From CAZAYP01 sp964489425 [NCBI: uncultured Verrucomicrobiota bacterium] (GTDB lineage: Bacteria > Verrucomicrobiota > Kiritimatiellia > RZYC01): a DNA stretch of 62,314 bases. The position numbers and the translations under genes were made by a program. The stretch lies in contig CAZAYP010000029.1 of the NCBI GenBank assembly GCA_964489425.1, positions 1 to 62,314 on the forward strand, given 5' to 3'. Shown one piece after another: positions 29,901-36,279 of the stretch; positions within the stretch are counted from its first letter, which is position 1, and each line of letters begins with the position of its first letter. The notes under the pieces are model-generated. The model worked only from the letters and a program-made list of their open reading frames with translations, had not been told where the DNA came from and made no database searches.

Positions 29901-29935
29901 ATTTCTTGATAAGCCACCATGCTGAGGCGCACCAT
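17903..29935 (-). CDS. Giant (4,010-residue) secreted repeat protein with autotransporter-type repeats but no barrel
   Basis: I chose the ATG at 29935 because GGAGG ends nine bases upstream; a GTG six codons earlier would place that site inside the gene. A signal peptide ends in AWA. The order is: an N-terminal jelly-roll/LamG-like part (to about 620); autotransporter-associated beta-strand repeats (about 645-1330, LTLTNDNTW-type, STYSGATIVSNGTF); about a dozen T5SS/PEP-CTERM-type repeats of about 45 residues (about 1620-2085, TVTGAGSxWTNSxxLYVG); a CBM9/DOMON-like domain (about 2325-2460); an FN3 domain; several units of about 150 residues opening with DDD (about 2690-3480); more FN3-like sequence; and a C-terminal module with GRNWVSLPGIPD. 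There is no outer-membrane barrel, so despite its repeats it is not a classical autotransporter. It is probably a surface fibre or adhesin. Confidence 0.87.
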   Translation of the reverse strand: MVRLSMVAYQEIFSGKRPLRAVAGRRWGLAALVFALLGSPLAWAEDWGYDALDLAGGGYSGDFTRKTYTASYIWYQVIKTSNPAATGDQWHKFNDNGSWTKQWGEYTGFTLTPNNDVQFNGSIDAGGSGWGWGDPASFNINLENSKSYVINVFNDDDIIGGPGNDACGVAVVEVNHQSGLMSLGTPVTSNDATYCYLNANNSSAEAASSVEEVWFQWTTNNFGTKNYVEIIDLPAYTTLRLAMTTDIKPGAQLKWLAMTTANISTATVVSTTSGVGNFDAAAINKTDVQTYWVKPPYSAWEIVDEFMYDEGGQLNAKSGGFGWTNGNTWVESSAGAYTISAGSFGNVTGYPTNLGNKVVVTPGAGQSLTAYRTFPTVNTGVIFAAAFVNHTTGGADRWMGLSFCSNGTERAFFGELSGQDQKLGLGSYDAGSSETASGYSLTAGSGSDYIIIGKYDFQTKQFSTKGYYKTDTIPSVQPAAWDATTTLAADRIISLNGIRLGAGGASSPGACYFDEVRVARNWSDLMNKAEPNWKGLGATFEWENITNWAGNAVPASSAVAVFGDSFVNGTTVSNTAAVTVAGLRFNDYADGNLLFTNRSVTPAMTINGAGIAVSSGSGGTHALAIQRINLGADQNWTNESAQTLTFNTQLRSTGNVTKQGSGRIALTYQANASDFSGTLTVNNGPLQIAKASALGAVSAGTTVAAGSALELAPASGTAFDPEPLTLSGGGISEGGALRSISGNNTYAGPITLAATARINADANTLTITNGINGSVAGKSLVVGGAGNITVTTVAIGSNVDTLSKDGAGTFTLSIASTYSGATIVSNGTFTLGADNVVPDTSAVVLQNGATFNCANDTVASVAGTGTLAVGTATFTMTGTNVTNYSFGGLITGTSGRFVKKGICTLILTNRNTLGNGATGGITVEDGQLSVPVVEAAGTAQPLGDSTAADALILGSAGKYANFTYTGPSAATTKPITLAADGTGLVWVANTAAELTLSGVISGSGTLRSHGVGICTLSASNTYGGRTLVTSGPLKLGAADRIPDTSAVTVGPWGTLVVNYNETVASIAGDGIISNLDASVTLTVGGDNTSTAFNGPIVGGAGRLAKTGTGTLTLTNDNTWGTTAGGITIAEGTVSVPRLPAKTTAQPLGDSSAADAIILGSAGKKGTLQFTGAGAVSTKDVTLATDGTGVIEVATSAAMLTNSGVFAGSGGLVKTGAGKLILSGASTHSGATRVSAGILVQNGTHASSAATVDSGTFLYGAGSFANLTANGTVSPGSDSNTVGALAVAALNLENSGRMQVEITTMGGAAGTGYDTINASGACTVNAADGSDFVIEVRGTPADFDSAKGYTNTVISAASGSGFATNKFTLNIAGFTPDLRGGVFAISESGGSIRLVFTPALAAPASPWAWNGLGANDKWSTGANWTNTIAPVSANSNDLIFAGTTRLANTNDIAAPFSLRTLRFASGAGAFTLNGSALTLYGGITNESASQQTITNSITLGAHSTWEAAAGNLAITGPVNAAGFNLQMGGAYTTVLYKALAGAGDLLKTNAGTLVLAADNTFSGVTRVAGGMLEATATNALMNMTNVVVANGGTLVTTNLWGGGLFRGGVSNRSILVTGAGSTWTNKAHITTIGQSGVGNSLTISNGGLARSVNAYIGNDASSTGNVVTVTGAGSIWTNSSLLFVGNFGSFNFMTISAGGRVVDASAYIGQTGSTGNMVTVTGAGSMWTNTLMLNIAGSFDTLVITNSGGVYSGQGSIGYSVKSFGNLVKVTGAGSLWQTPNLYVGESGTSNTLIISDGGQVGGGASIGGQASATGNAAVVTGSGSSWMSGSTMFYVGYYGQQNSLTIRDGGQILDNNGILGWHTSAVCNAATVTGTGSLWTNSGYIMVGNYGSFNTLTITNGGNVISSSGYIGYQSGGNTNTVTVVGAGSVWSNIGGLVVGYSSANTLTIRDGGVVYNGQDGLVGGNGEYNVATVSGTNSLWRNKTALYVGNYGAHHTLVVSNGGRVVNSVGYIGREAAATDNLVVVTGAGSVWSNSAALYVGYAGVGSRLTVANGGLVVATGICVGETNSSIANAVLVQGGTLTTPGGYDIRRGTNTLESGGLIDTRVLLMTNAASAFILNAGTLNTRTAHVANGQAFVVGGGQSAATYNLAVGGHLFVDGLQVNTSATLYANGLILPPSGDVTIYNGGTLAGTGRIQRLATLQGGAWLHPGTNASHTDTLTLSNLTVNSGATYLFQCSVGVTDRVAVLGALTFASTPVVTVKLDKVSGAFASQNVLFSYDTLAGDPQWEINYGNSGLTGAVITNIAASKQIQLVIRNMTVDGNDNDWVGTPPTVVNSSTISSKEFIIKDKHWESREDSDHDDDVDLTEFRVYADATDLYILARFSDITDIAYPYLAIAVDTDRAGGDGALNWMADDSGTTIGGDYNDAANAHYPERNLIVHTVNGVGQRMELYADDGSAWYSPPTYGNDQCNFSAANNLMEIKIARSDLGLTGSVTGRFTVAAYHAMVPCGWANDGDTTAGYATQDAQDALNLLKFSYDDGAGDASAWDEELSDGDIDSWFDVALNASGIVDDSLPTAPANLAVRTNALGNVESTDGNVLFTWDRSTDANDKVTSYLVEFNNGALAENAAITHRENFTSNTFYYLDTTELIGQADGSYNFRVRARDAQGALSAASDLSFTLSSTDDDIAGPTPTLVYLGTSNYNGKASNTMITDAELANPGNLIDFAIGWTDPSGVFLTNRNQLCNIGSPDGRVTPNWEVWYSLGSVTNNVAGTPENNMFSNRVVGFNGALSATTYQNNAFTIGDFDTNNTYYITISAEDEDNDRGTYADSVTGVGDDLAYDRTVRTNYLLTFLTAAQVIDDDPNPPDLTSFRFNGALTLTDGGLAAGLVITGLVQDSYSGIWGTASRSNRYALYNPAGTVISNLDVLDSCDAIANQGALAAALPIGKNGVRIPYAANMLGTWTARVYSLDYDQDRVNDAALAVSNFTFEVTDDDTVTPEYLTMTYGGLGSAYLVVATNTAADGAITERDGSSTNRVFWVTDEYLAHLAGAPLYFAFGCRDAASGISSGNSASTNQVSSFRLQNFATEATLLSSETTIPRWQAGLSSADGVNQAVTNVWSFADQAQFTAGVIDNLYNASTSKVVAMLVDGDNDRTNDRAALASAQVGILGVYDEDTNTPVLLSFRVNGPVSAPGLALLDGEMTNAISMTGMVRDVNGVYGTGSGFAPRYSLYSPLGLVSNNDLLDGFNISNGDGTGTNFHYGKHQVRAWYEMNTLGTWTCRVTFADYDTDRTGDSAVGVSNFAFSVSDDDVRGPAMKGLDVVAMPELIHCDFFTDWDQHSEGDWSDTDANGTWYGYGMYANVGTSSDGDGRRAGFNTAGDYLVLPPKDYPGQLTLSAYLSGAGAETISVERANGAAWTRIAEMEVNNSDSYDSYAFQIYDTNTAVTLRVYCVTRDARSIYFDDVRVDGIATWTNLASLDVTFLAARDPGNSGVYEYRRTALDDPEPTGLGDGSTLGTGTNFTLAGGGLPEGIHTGYLFAVDNDVDRANDRTKGANTRYVVKIDRTPPGQPGNFGLMAAGYDDESEAGLEWDAVAHDNLAPWHSYRVYWNYGDHSVAITDQYFDVTQYPGLGARTTNAAIITNLLSGQEYRFAIAGLDAAGNHGGFSSETNILIGFLTVTQGVQTSATKLRLNWTGATAAKTYDVIHKDSTTYSDAYTNYAEWTLLGRTNVPAFIDHNPAAMGDNLRFYRVSYLDRWNNGQRKKASSQVYVGKRIRLYSGRNWVSLPGIPDINTVDYVFGTSLPRDTVPANATRISWMGQGYNAWAATQQVYLANDGWRYNLGGTGLSGQLATNASLPDNQSFIVDIPGQGLATQVFFVGQLPPTNHQPLVSILGGQSSTNRAYTFFTFNSPAHVDTNLLNSLRAAGFGAWRGSAPLSDAIWTYNRASQKNGWQIFFKDNRWQYFDGAWKNYYSGMLKADDGVVVRSVTNKIPYNWKPPRWYHNPGLDLN
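23680..25080 (-). repeat. Array of T5SS/PEP-CTERM-type coding repeats
   Basis: About a dozen units of roughly 45 residues recur inside the giant gene, each with VTGAGSxW, an L-x-VG step and a TI-x-x-GG turn. The DNA is visibly more AT-rich than the flanking coding sequence (many TAT, ATT and ATA codons), and the units have diverged at the DNA level. Confidence 0.75.
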
Positions 29936-29953
29936 ACCACCTTTCCTCCGCAC

Positions 29954-30558
29954 CCTTAGATTTATAGTATTCCCCGCGCAACGGCTGATGTTAAACGGGG
30001 GCCACGACTAATATTTCACGTTTTGTGCATTCGGCCGGTGGATCGGCGAGCCCCTGGGCTTTTCATGAAAGGGCCCTGGCCACGGCGACCTGTGGTCGGT
30101 TTGCGCTTGTATCGCCGAAAAAGAAAAAAGGGGTCACTCATTAGAGGTTCCGGTCAAGACACAATGATCCCTTTTATCTCTTTATTAAGAGCACTCCGTT
30201 ATCCTGTTTTTTGCCGGGTCACCATCGCCACCGCAAGCGGCCTGCCACATGATTTTTGTCGTTGGTCTGTTCAGTCACTCATCTGGTTAGAGGAACGTTC
30301 CCGCCGTTCATCACGGCATTCCTGAGCGTCCCTTGTCCGCAAGCGGACCCAGAAAACCATGGGTACCACACCGTCGCCGCATTCAGTCACTGTGGTTCTC
30401 CCGCGGCGCCGGTGCGCGCGGAATTCCAGACCCTAAGCCGCTGACAGGGGAGCAGAACCAACTTGCAGCCTCCGATGATCCGGTGGGCCGCCGCCGTTTC
30501 CAAACAGTCCGGTGGTTTTCCCAGACCCCTAACCGGTTTGCGACGGCGGCCCGATATT
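29954..30558. other. Gene-free stretch
   Basis: About 600 bases upstream of the giant minus-strand gene with no convincing reading frame. An imperfect inverted repeat lies near 30123-30174 (AAAAGGGGTCACTCATT against the reverse of AATGATCCCTTTT). It may be the tip of a lost mobile element. No promoter could be assigned with confidence. Confidence 0.4.
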
Positions 30559-30775
30559 TCATCCAAACAACAGCTTTTCGTCAAATTCCTTTCCTTGCAT
30601 CACGTGCCAGACGGCCTTGGCCAGTTTGCAGGCCAGGGCCTTCTTGGCCACCGCCACGTTACGCCGCTGCTTCTTGCGTTCATACCAGGACTGAATGCGC
30701 GGGTAGTAGCGGATGGCGCAGGTCGCCGCCTCGATAACGCGGCCGCGGGCGACTTCCGGATCAAAAGCACGTCGC
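30559..30775 (-). pseudogene. IS110-family transposase, C-terminal remnant
   Basis: Reading the minus strand from about 30775 to the TGA at 30559-30561 gives FDPEVARGRVIEAATCAIRY, then YPRIQSWYERKKQRR, VAVAKKALACKLAKAVWHVM and a short tail ending in LLFG. This matches the end of the Transposase_20 domain of IS110/IS116/IS902 transposases (AIRYxPxIxxxYxR, then a Lys-rich helix). Only about 65-70 residues remain; the DEDD catalytic half is gone. Its 5' side overlaps the beta-helix remnant on the other strand near 30740-30775, so the insertion junction lies there. Confidence 0.7.
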
Positions 30776-30933
30776 CCTGCCGCAATGCGGGCAATTGGGT
30801 CTACTCGAGGGGGAACACCGATCTGGCCGGCAACCCGCGATTGCTGGAAACCAATGTGGACATGGGCGCCTACGAATACGTCTGGAACGAATACGTCTGG
30901 ATTCCTGGTCAGCCCATTCCGCTCAACCCCTAA
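30744..30933 (+). pseudogene. C-terminal remnant of a beta-helix exoprotein
   Basis: The plus frame reads AAGDFRIKSTSPCRNAGN and then NTDLAGNPRLLETNVDMGAYE before ending WIPGQPIPLNP and a stop. DFRLKxxSPCxxAG ... VDMGAYE is the usual close of right-handed beta-helix exoproteins, and the same closing pattern occurs in the 2,374-residue protein of this window. Everything upstream of about 30744 is replaced by IS110 sequence. The remnant still has its own intrinsic terminator 26 bases downstream. Confidence 0.7.
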
Positions 30934-30959
30934 CCCGTCCTTGACGGTTTAACACATCA

Positions 30960-30998
30960 CCGGGGCGACGCCAGCAGGCGCCGCCCCGGACTGTTTTT
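30960..30998 (+). terminator. Intrinsic terminator of the beta-helix remnant
   Basis: CCGGGGCG, one mismatch, CGCC, an AGCA loop, GGCG, one mismatch, CGCCCCGG, then ACTG and five T. The stem is long and followed by a T-run on the plus strand, right behind the stop at 30933. Confidence 0.8.
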
Positions 30999-31312
30999 AC
31001 CGAGATCGCATGCCGCTGGAACTGGCAGCATGATCCAATGGGTGGCGCAAGAGAGATGATGCACGTCCTCATCCAAACTGAAGATATAACTGTTTAGGGC
31101 GATACGCATCTTGGCATAGCGAGTTGATTGTTGTTCAGGCGCTGTAGTTGATGCTGTGATCGGGGCTTGCGATACTGCATGCAACACGTCCAAATGCAAC
31201 GAGCCGGCTTCGATTGGGCGCACGCTGACGTAACGGCCTGAAAGACGAGCGCAGCAGTCGAGGGCTTGAGACGGTCGCAGGCGTGGTGCCACAGACATCG
31301 GTAATCGTTAGC

Positions 31313-31470
31313 ACCCGTCGCCCAGCCCATGGTCTGGCCGATGGTGGGCCTGAGCACATAGTGCCACACGTCCGGCGGGATGCTGGCGGCCTCGTCCACC
31401 ACGATGCCCAGGAACCCGTAGCCGCGGATGTTGTCGGGGTTGTCGGCGGACAGGAACCAGACCCGGACCG
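31313..31470 (-). pseudogene. Phage terminase large-subunit remnant
   Basis: The minus frame reads RVWFLSADNPDNIRGYGF, then LGIVVDEAASIPPDVW and HYVLRPTIGQTMGWATG. A hydrophobic strand ending in DEAA, followed by W-x-x-x-LRPTxxxxxGW, is the Walker B region of terminase-type packaging ATPases. No Walker A segment or nuclease domain is found, and the sequence on both sides does not continue the family in any frame I could read. It is a degraded prophage trace. Confidence 0.6.
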
Positions 31471-31499
31471 GCCCTCTGGCGCTGATGGACGCCGCCCGC

Positions 31500-31914
31500 G
31501 TTGACGTACGGCCGCTAACCGTGACGCCTCTCGGCAAGCGAAAGGCGCGCCTTTGCCCCCGCGCGGCGGCGGTATTGCGGACGCCAGCAGTAATCGCCGG
31601 CCGTATTCCCCCTGCGGTCGAGCACTTCGCCGGCAAGGCCGAGTGGATGGGCTGTCGCAGTACGAACACCCGGCCCTACGGGCACGTTCGCCCATGCAGC
31701 TACCGGCACCCAAAATCTTGGTTCATCCGGGAAGTTCCTGTCTGACGACCGATCACCACGGCGTGGCCCAACCCGGACCAGAATTCTGGACAGGATAACC
31801 AACTGAACAGGATGCCCGAATCTTGCCCTGTCCAAGATCCGTGGAACCATCTCGGAACCCAGGTGCCACCCGTTCAAGACGCGGCCTGAGGCCGCAAACC
31901 AAGAGAATAATTTG
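31500..31914. other. Gene-free stretch between phage remnant and repeat B
   Basis: No frame here reads as a recognisable protein on either strand. Long frames on the minus strand are Arg-rich and include translated repeat DNA, so I treat them as chance. It may hold further unrecognisable prophage debris. Confidence 0.4.
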
Positions 31915-32008
31915 AACCACGGATGCACGCGGATTAACACGGATATTTCAGGGCAATCCGCTATCTTCCCCGATTCACATCCGCGTCCATTCGTGTCCAT
32001 CCGTGGTT
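31915..32008. repeat. Imperfect palindromic element (family B)
   Basis: The left arm begins AACCACGGATGCACGCGGAT at 31915 and continues to 31944; the right arm (31979-32008) ends CCATCCGTGGTT. The arms are about 30 bases, roughly three-quarters complementary, with a 34-base loop. The sequence style is common in intergenic DNA of PVC-group and other environmental genomes, as far as I recall. Confidence 0.75.
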
Positions 32009-32138
32009 GTTTGTCTGCTTCCATTCGCACCTGCTTTTTGAAATCCAGACAGGCACTTGTCGGATGATCCGTCTTTATGGAGCGCGTCGCAACGCGTTAT
32101 GGGAATAGCGCGAAGCGAATGCCGTGGAACGGGCCGCG

Positions 32139-35100
32139 CTATTCAAACTGGCGCATGTGCTGCAACTCTGCGTTCCGGTCTTCGTACCGGTCTGTTTCGA
32201 ACTGATCGGGGAAACAGGAGCGCATGCTCTTCTGCTCGTCGATCGCCTGGGCTTCGTTCAAGGCCGCGCGCGCCTTGCGATAATCGCCCTGCTGCAAGGT
32301 CTGCCGGGCGCGGCGGACGGCCTCCTCCCGCTGGGCTTGCAAGGCGCGGCGCCGCGCGGCTTGCTGGCGTTGAAACTCCGCCTGTTGTTGCCGCAATGCG
32401 CCCAGACGCTGATCCACCTTGCGCTGCAACTTGGCCAGGGCCTGGCGGTTTTTCTTCAGGAACTGGCGGATGCGGTCGCGCTTGACCAGGGCTTTCCAGC
32501 GCGCGGCGCCCACTCGGTGGAACGTGTCGCGAAACATCTGGGGGAAATCCGGATCTTTCATCAGCTCGGCACGCATGGCGGGATCTTTCGTGGCGGCCAT
32601 GGCCCAGGCCCAGGTGCGCTCGATTTCCTCGCGGGCATTTTCCGCCGCTTGGTAATCCATCTCCAACATCTTGAATTCCAGCGACAGGTTGTTCTTCGGG
32701 AACAAGCCATACGGGTCGGCCTGGTTAACCGGGTCGGCAAAAGCGTATTGATAGGGATTGAGCAGGCGCGGATCGTCCAGCACCGGCCAGACGGGTTCCA
32801 TGACCAGGAAGCGGCCCGCGGCCGGGTCGTACCAACGCGCGCCGAGTTTGACTGCCGCGCCGCCAGCGACGGTGTAGCCGCCCCAGGCGCCCAGGAACTG
32901 GAAGGGCTGGTCATTGGCACCTTCGTGATACAGCCGCCGGCCATACGGGTCATACCCGTACTCATCGGTCTTGACGCCGCCGGCCCCGCTCAACGCCAAG
33001 GTGTGGCCCAAGTCGTCAAAATAACAATAGAAGCCTTGGTTGGTGGCCGTGTTGAATGCATAGAGCAGGTCACCCGCCGGTGTCCATGCGAAGATCCAGG
33101 CCCCTCCCCCCTCGGTCGCGACCGCCAGGGGAGGAGCGCCGGGCAAAGCGTAACAGGGATATAGAATATTGGTCTGGCCGGCGGCCGTTCCCGAGACCAG
33201 ATCATTGAGTCCGTTATAGCCGAATGTGCCGCCATCCAGGTTGGTCAGGTTCCCGGCCCCATCCCAACCCAGGGTGTGGCCGGCCATGGCCGTGACCCGG
33301 CCGCGCGCATCATAGACGTATCCGGTGGAGGTCATGCGGGCGGCCGCATCATAAGCCCACTGTTGCCGGCCCACGGGCAGGTAGTTCGTGTAGGCCGGCG
33401 CCGGGTCCATGGATAACGCGGTGGCGCGACCGGCGGCGTCGCGCTGCCAGGCCAGGCTCACCAGGTTGCTGTGCCGTAGCGTAGCGATTTGATCGGCGGC
33501 GTCGTAAGCAATCGCTGTGGCCAGACCGTTGCTGCGCTGGATATGGAGCAGGCGGCCATCGCCGTCATACTCGAAGTCGGCGGAGCCAACCCAGTTGCCG
33601 CTCATGCTGCTCAGCAGGCCATTCGTGGCGTGGTAGGCATAGTCCACAAACACCTCGCCGCTATTGCCATAGACCATGCGCTGGATGCGGCCCAAGCCGT
33701 CGCGGGTGATCGCCACGGCTTCGCCGTTCACGATGTTGTTGGTGATCCGGCCTTCGGCGTCACGTTGCAGGATGACGCCCTCTGTGGTCAACAGGCGGCC
33801 GGCGTAATCGTAGGTGAACGTGGATACGCGGCCATCGTCGTAGGCCTTGCGTACGAGCTGGCCCGCGGCGTCATAGGCATTGGAGACGCTGTGGCCGTCC
33901 GGGAACCGGATCGCCGCCACCCGGCCCATGACGTCATAATCGTAACGCGTGGCCTGGCCCAGCGGGTTGATGTAATTGGTCAACAGGCCGATGGGCGACC
34001 ATTCGAACCGCCAGGATTGCCCGTTGAGATCGATCAGTTCCGCCAGCAAATGGTGGGGGGTATAGGTGAACCGGGCCGCATCGCCGTTGGGGTTGACGAT
34101 CCGGTTGGGCAGATCGTTGGAGGCATAGGCGAACGTCCAGGTCTGGGTGTCGGGCGTGGTATAGCTCGTGATCGCATCCCAGACGTCGCGCGTCACGGTA
34201 ACCGAGGCGCCCAGCGGGTTGGTCACGGTCAGGAGCCGGCCGAGGGCATCGCGGCCCAGGGCCCAGGTCCGGCCCAGTGGGGAGACCCGCGTGGCCAGGC
34301 TGCCCTCGGCGTCGTGGCGGTACTGCCAGGCGGCGCCGGCGACGGTCAGGGTGGCGAGCTGGTCGCGCGCGTCGTATTGTGCCGCGCTGGCCAAGCCTTC
34401 CGGGTAGGCGATTGCGGCGACCCGGCCCATGACGTCATAGGTCCAGCGCGTGGCCTGGCCCACGCGGTCCACGGTGCCGGTCATCCGATCCATGGCATCG
34501 TAAGCGCGGGAGAAGACCGACTGGTCCGGGCTGATCTCGCGGACCGGGTTGCCGTTGGGGTCGTAGTTCCAGGCCATGACCCGGCCCAAGCCGTCCACGA
34601 ACTGCGTGGCCTGGTTCATGGCGTTATACCACCAGCGGTTGGTGGCGCCATCCGGGTAGCGGATCGCAGCCAGGCGAAAGGCGGCATCATAGTCCATTTG
34701 CACCGCGCCGAGATCGCCTTCCCGCACCGAGGACGGCAGCCCGTTGCCGTTATATTCCAGGGTCGTCACGCCGCCGGCGGGGTTGGTGATGGCGACCATC
34801 AGGCCGTGCGCGTCGTAACCGAACCCGTATGCATGGCCGCCCCGGTTGCGCCAGCGGATGATGTTGCCGTGGTCGTCAAAATCAAAGGTTTCCAGCGTGC
34901 CGTCGGGGTAATCAATCCGTGTCACCTCATAAAATGTGAACGTGACGCCATCCGTGTTGGTGGGGTTGCCGAACCATTGCGCGCGGTTGGTGAAGGTCAT
35001 CACCAGCCCCTGGCCGAGGGCGTTGGTGACGGATTGGATCCAGCCGCTGGCGGCATGCGGCAGGATGCGCGTCACGGCATGGAGGCGGTCGGTCACGCCG

Positions 35101-36206
35101 CCGACATTGTTGCGCGGGTCGCGGGTGAAGCACAGGGACTGCCCCACGGCATCGGTCACGCGCTTGGGCGTCAGGGATCCGCGGCCGGCGGTGCCGTAAT
35201 GCGCATAGAGGTTGGTGAATCCGTCAGGCCGCACTTCGCAGGCGCGGCGCTCACTCTGGGCGCTGTCCTTGAGGTAGCTGAACCAGGTGGCAGCGCCGTC
35301 GGCGGCCACCTGCTGGGTGACGCAATAGCCGAAGTCCGAGTAGAAATTCGTGGCCACGTAAAACTGGCGCCAGGGCGTGTTGCCGGCCGGCCGCGTGATC
35401 GCCTCCAGGCGGCGGCCCTCGGCCGCATAGGCGAAGGTCTGGGTGCCACCATCCGGTTGCCCCAGGGCTTGCAGAAAGCCGCCGTCGTACGCGCAGCGGT
35501 AGGCGCGGCCGGCCTGATCGGTGACGGTCGCGATATAAGGTTTACCGCTGATGTCGGCATATTCAAACGTCAGGGTGCGGCCCAAGCCATCCGCGATTTG
35601 GCGGGGATACTTGTTGGTCGGGGTCTCGTAGGTTAACGTGATCCGATTGCCGTTGCGGTCTGTGATGTAGCGCAGCAGGCTGTACACGCCGTCGGGGAAC
35701 ACGGCTTTTTCAAAACCGTAGACCAGTTCCTCCACGGGATCCATCAGGTAATGCCAGCCGTTACTGATCGTGCCGGAGCCGTAAAGCGCATAGCGCACCG
35801 GCGCGTCGCCGGTCAGGTTGTAGTTGGTGCCGCCGGCGCGCAGGAACACGGGCTCCTCGTCGTCCTTGAACGCGAACATCTGTAGGGGGATGCTGCCAGC
35901 GTGGGTGTACTGGAGGGCCATGGGGATGTTGTGGTCAAAGCCGTAGGTGTCCAGGATGTGGCAGGCCTTGGTCGAAAAGCTGCGCTCCCCCTGGTACGAC
36001 AGCGCGTAGTCGAACGGGATGGGCCCGTTGAATTCAAACAAGGGCAAGCGCGCCTGGAAGGCCCCGCTGGCCGCATTGACCGGATCGCCCACCACCAGGG
36101 CCTTGGCCGGCATGACCGAGTAATCCTGGCTCTGCGCCCAGGCCAAGGCGGCGCTGCAACACAAAATGGCAATCGATCCATACGGCCGTTTCTGAAAGTT
36201 CGGCAT
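32139..36206 (-). CDS. Rhs/YD-repeat protein with a helical tail
   Basis: 1,355 residues. A signal peptide (about 1-25, ending in AWA) is followed by a DUF6531-like entry segment (DPVNAASGAF, about 40-130) and then many YD repeats with the DxxGRxxxIxxP pattern. The core lies near 1083-1160 (EYGYDPYGRRLYHEG, GARWYDPAAGRFLVMEP). Instead of a toxin domain, the final 190 residues are charged, Gln/Arg/Ala-rich and probably coiled coil (LRQQQAEFQRQQAARRRAL). AGGAGA precedes the ATG. Rhs shells usually encase and deliver a C-terminal toxin; this tail suggests a structural or anchoring role, or a lost toxin. It lies on the opposite strand to the Rhs gene at the left edge and has a different tip. Confidence 0.9.
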   Translation of the reverse strand: MPNFQKRPYGSIAILCCSAALAWAQSQDYSVMPAKALVVGDPVNAASGAFQARLPLFEFNGPIPFDYALSYQGERSFSTKACHILDTYGFDHNIPMALQYTHAGSIPLQMFAFKDDEEPVFLRAGGTNYNLTGDAPVRYALYGSGTISNGWHYLMDPVEELVYGFEKAVFPDGVYSLLRYITDRNGNRITLTYETPTNKYPRQIADGLGRTLTFEYADISGKPYIATVTDQAGRAYRCAYDGGFLQALGQPDGGTQTFAYAAEGRRLEAITRPAGNTPWRQFYVATNFYSDFGYCVTQQVAADGAATWFSYLKDSAQSERRACEVRPDGFTNLYAHYGTAGRGSLTPKRVTDAVGQSLCFTRDPRNNVGGVTDRLHAVTRILPHAASGWIQSVTNALGQGLVMTFTNRAQWFGNPTNTDGVTFTFYEVTRIDYPDGTLETFDFDDHGNIIRWRNRGGHAYGFGYDAHGLMVAITNPAGGVTTLEYNGNGLPSSVREGDLGAVQMDYDAAFRLAAIRYPDGATNRWWYNAMNQATQFVDGLGRVMAWNYDPNGNPVREISPDQSVFSRAYDAMDRMTGTVDRVGQATRWTYDVMGRVAAIAYPEGLASAAQYDARDQLATLTVAGAAWQYRHDAEGSLATRVSPLGRTWALGRDALGRLLTVTNPLGASVTVTRDVWDAITSYTTPDTQTWTFAYASNDLPNRIVNPNGDAARFTYTPHHLLAELIDLNGQSWRFEWSPIGLLTNYINPLGQATRYDYDVMGRVAAIRFPDGHSVSNAYDAAGQLVRKAYDDGRVSTFTYDYAGRLLTTEGVILQRDAEGRITNNIVNGEAVAITRDGLGRIQRMVYGNSGEVFVDYAYHATNGLLSSMSGNWVGSADFEYDGDGRLLHIQRSNGLATAIAYDAADQIATLRHSNLVSLAWQRDAAGRATALSMDPAPAYTNYLPVGRQQWAYDAAARMTSTGYVYDARGRVTAMAGHTLGWDGAGNLTNLDGGTFGYNGLNDLVSGTAAGQTNILYPCYALPGAPPLAVATEGGGAWIFAWTPAGDLLYAFNTATNQGFYCYFDDLGHTLALSGAGGVKTDEYGYDPYGRRLYHEGANDQPFQFLGAWGGYTVAGGAAVKLGARWYDPAAGRFLVMEPVWPVLDDPRLLNPYQYAFADPVNQADPYGLFPKNNLSLEFKMLEMDYQAAENAREEIERTWAWAMAATKDPAMRAELMKDPDFPQMFRDTFHRVGAARWKALVKRDRIRQFLKKNRQALAKLQRKVDQRLGALRQQQAEFQRQQAARRRALQAQREEAVRRARQTLQQGDYRKARAALNEAQAIDEQKSMRSCFPDQFETDRYEDRNAELQHMRQFE

Positions 36207-36279
36207 GGCAGTTCTCCTCGATCTGTAACTTCTGATGATTACCCCAGCTGCATGCTCTTTTCTGCCTTGTCACGGCGGG

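Noticed and set aside
17903-29935. Classical type V autotransporter
   Set aside because: Passenger-type repeats are present but the C-terminus has no beta-barrel domain, so the name would mislead.
30023-30737. Overlapping plus-strand frames in the second junkyard
   Set aside because: Arg/Ser/Pro-rich and without motif; the only readable coding traces there are the IS110 and beta-helix remnants.
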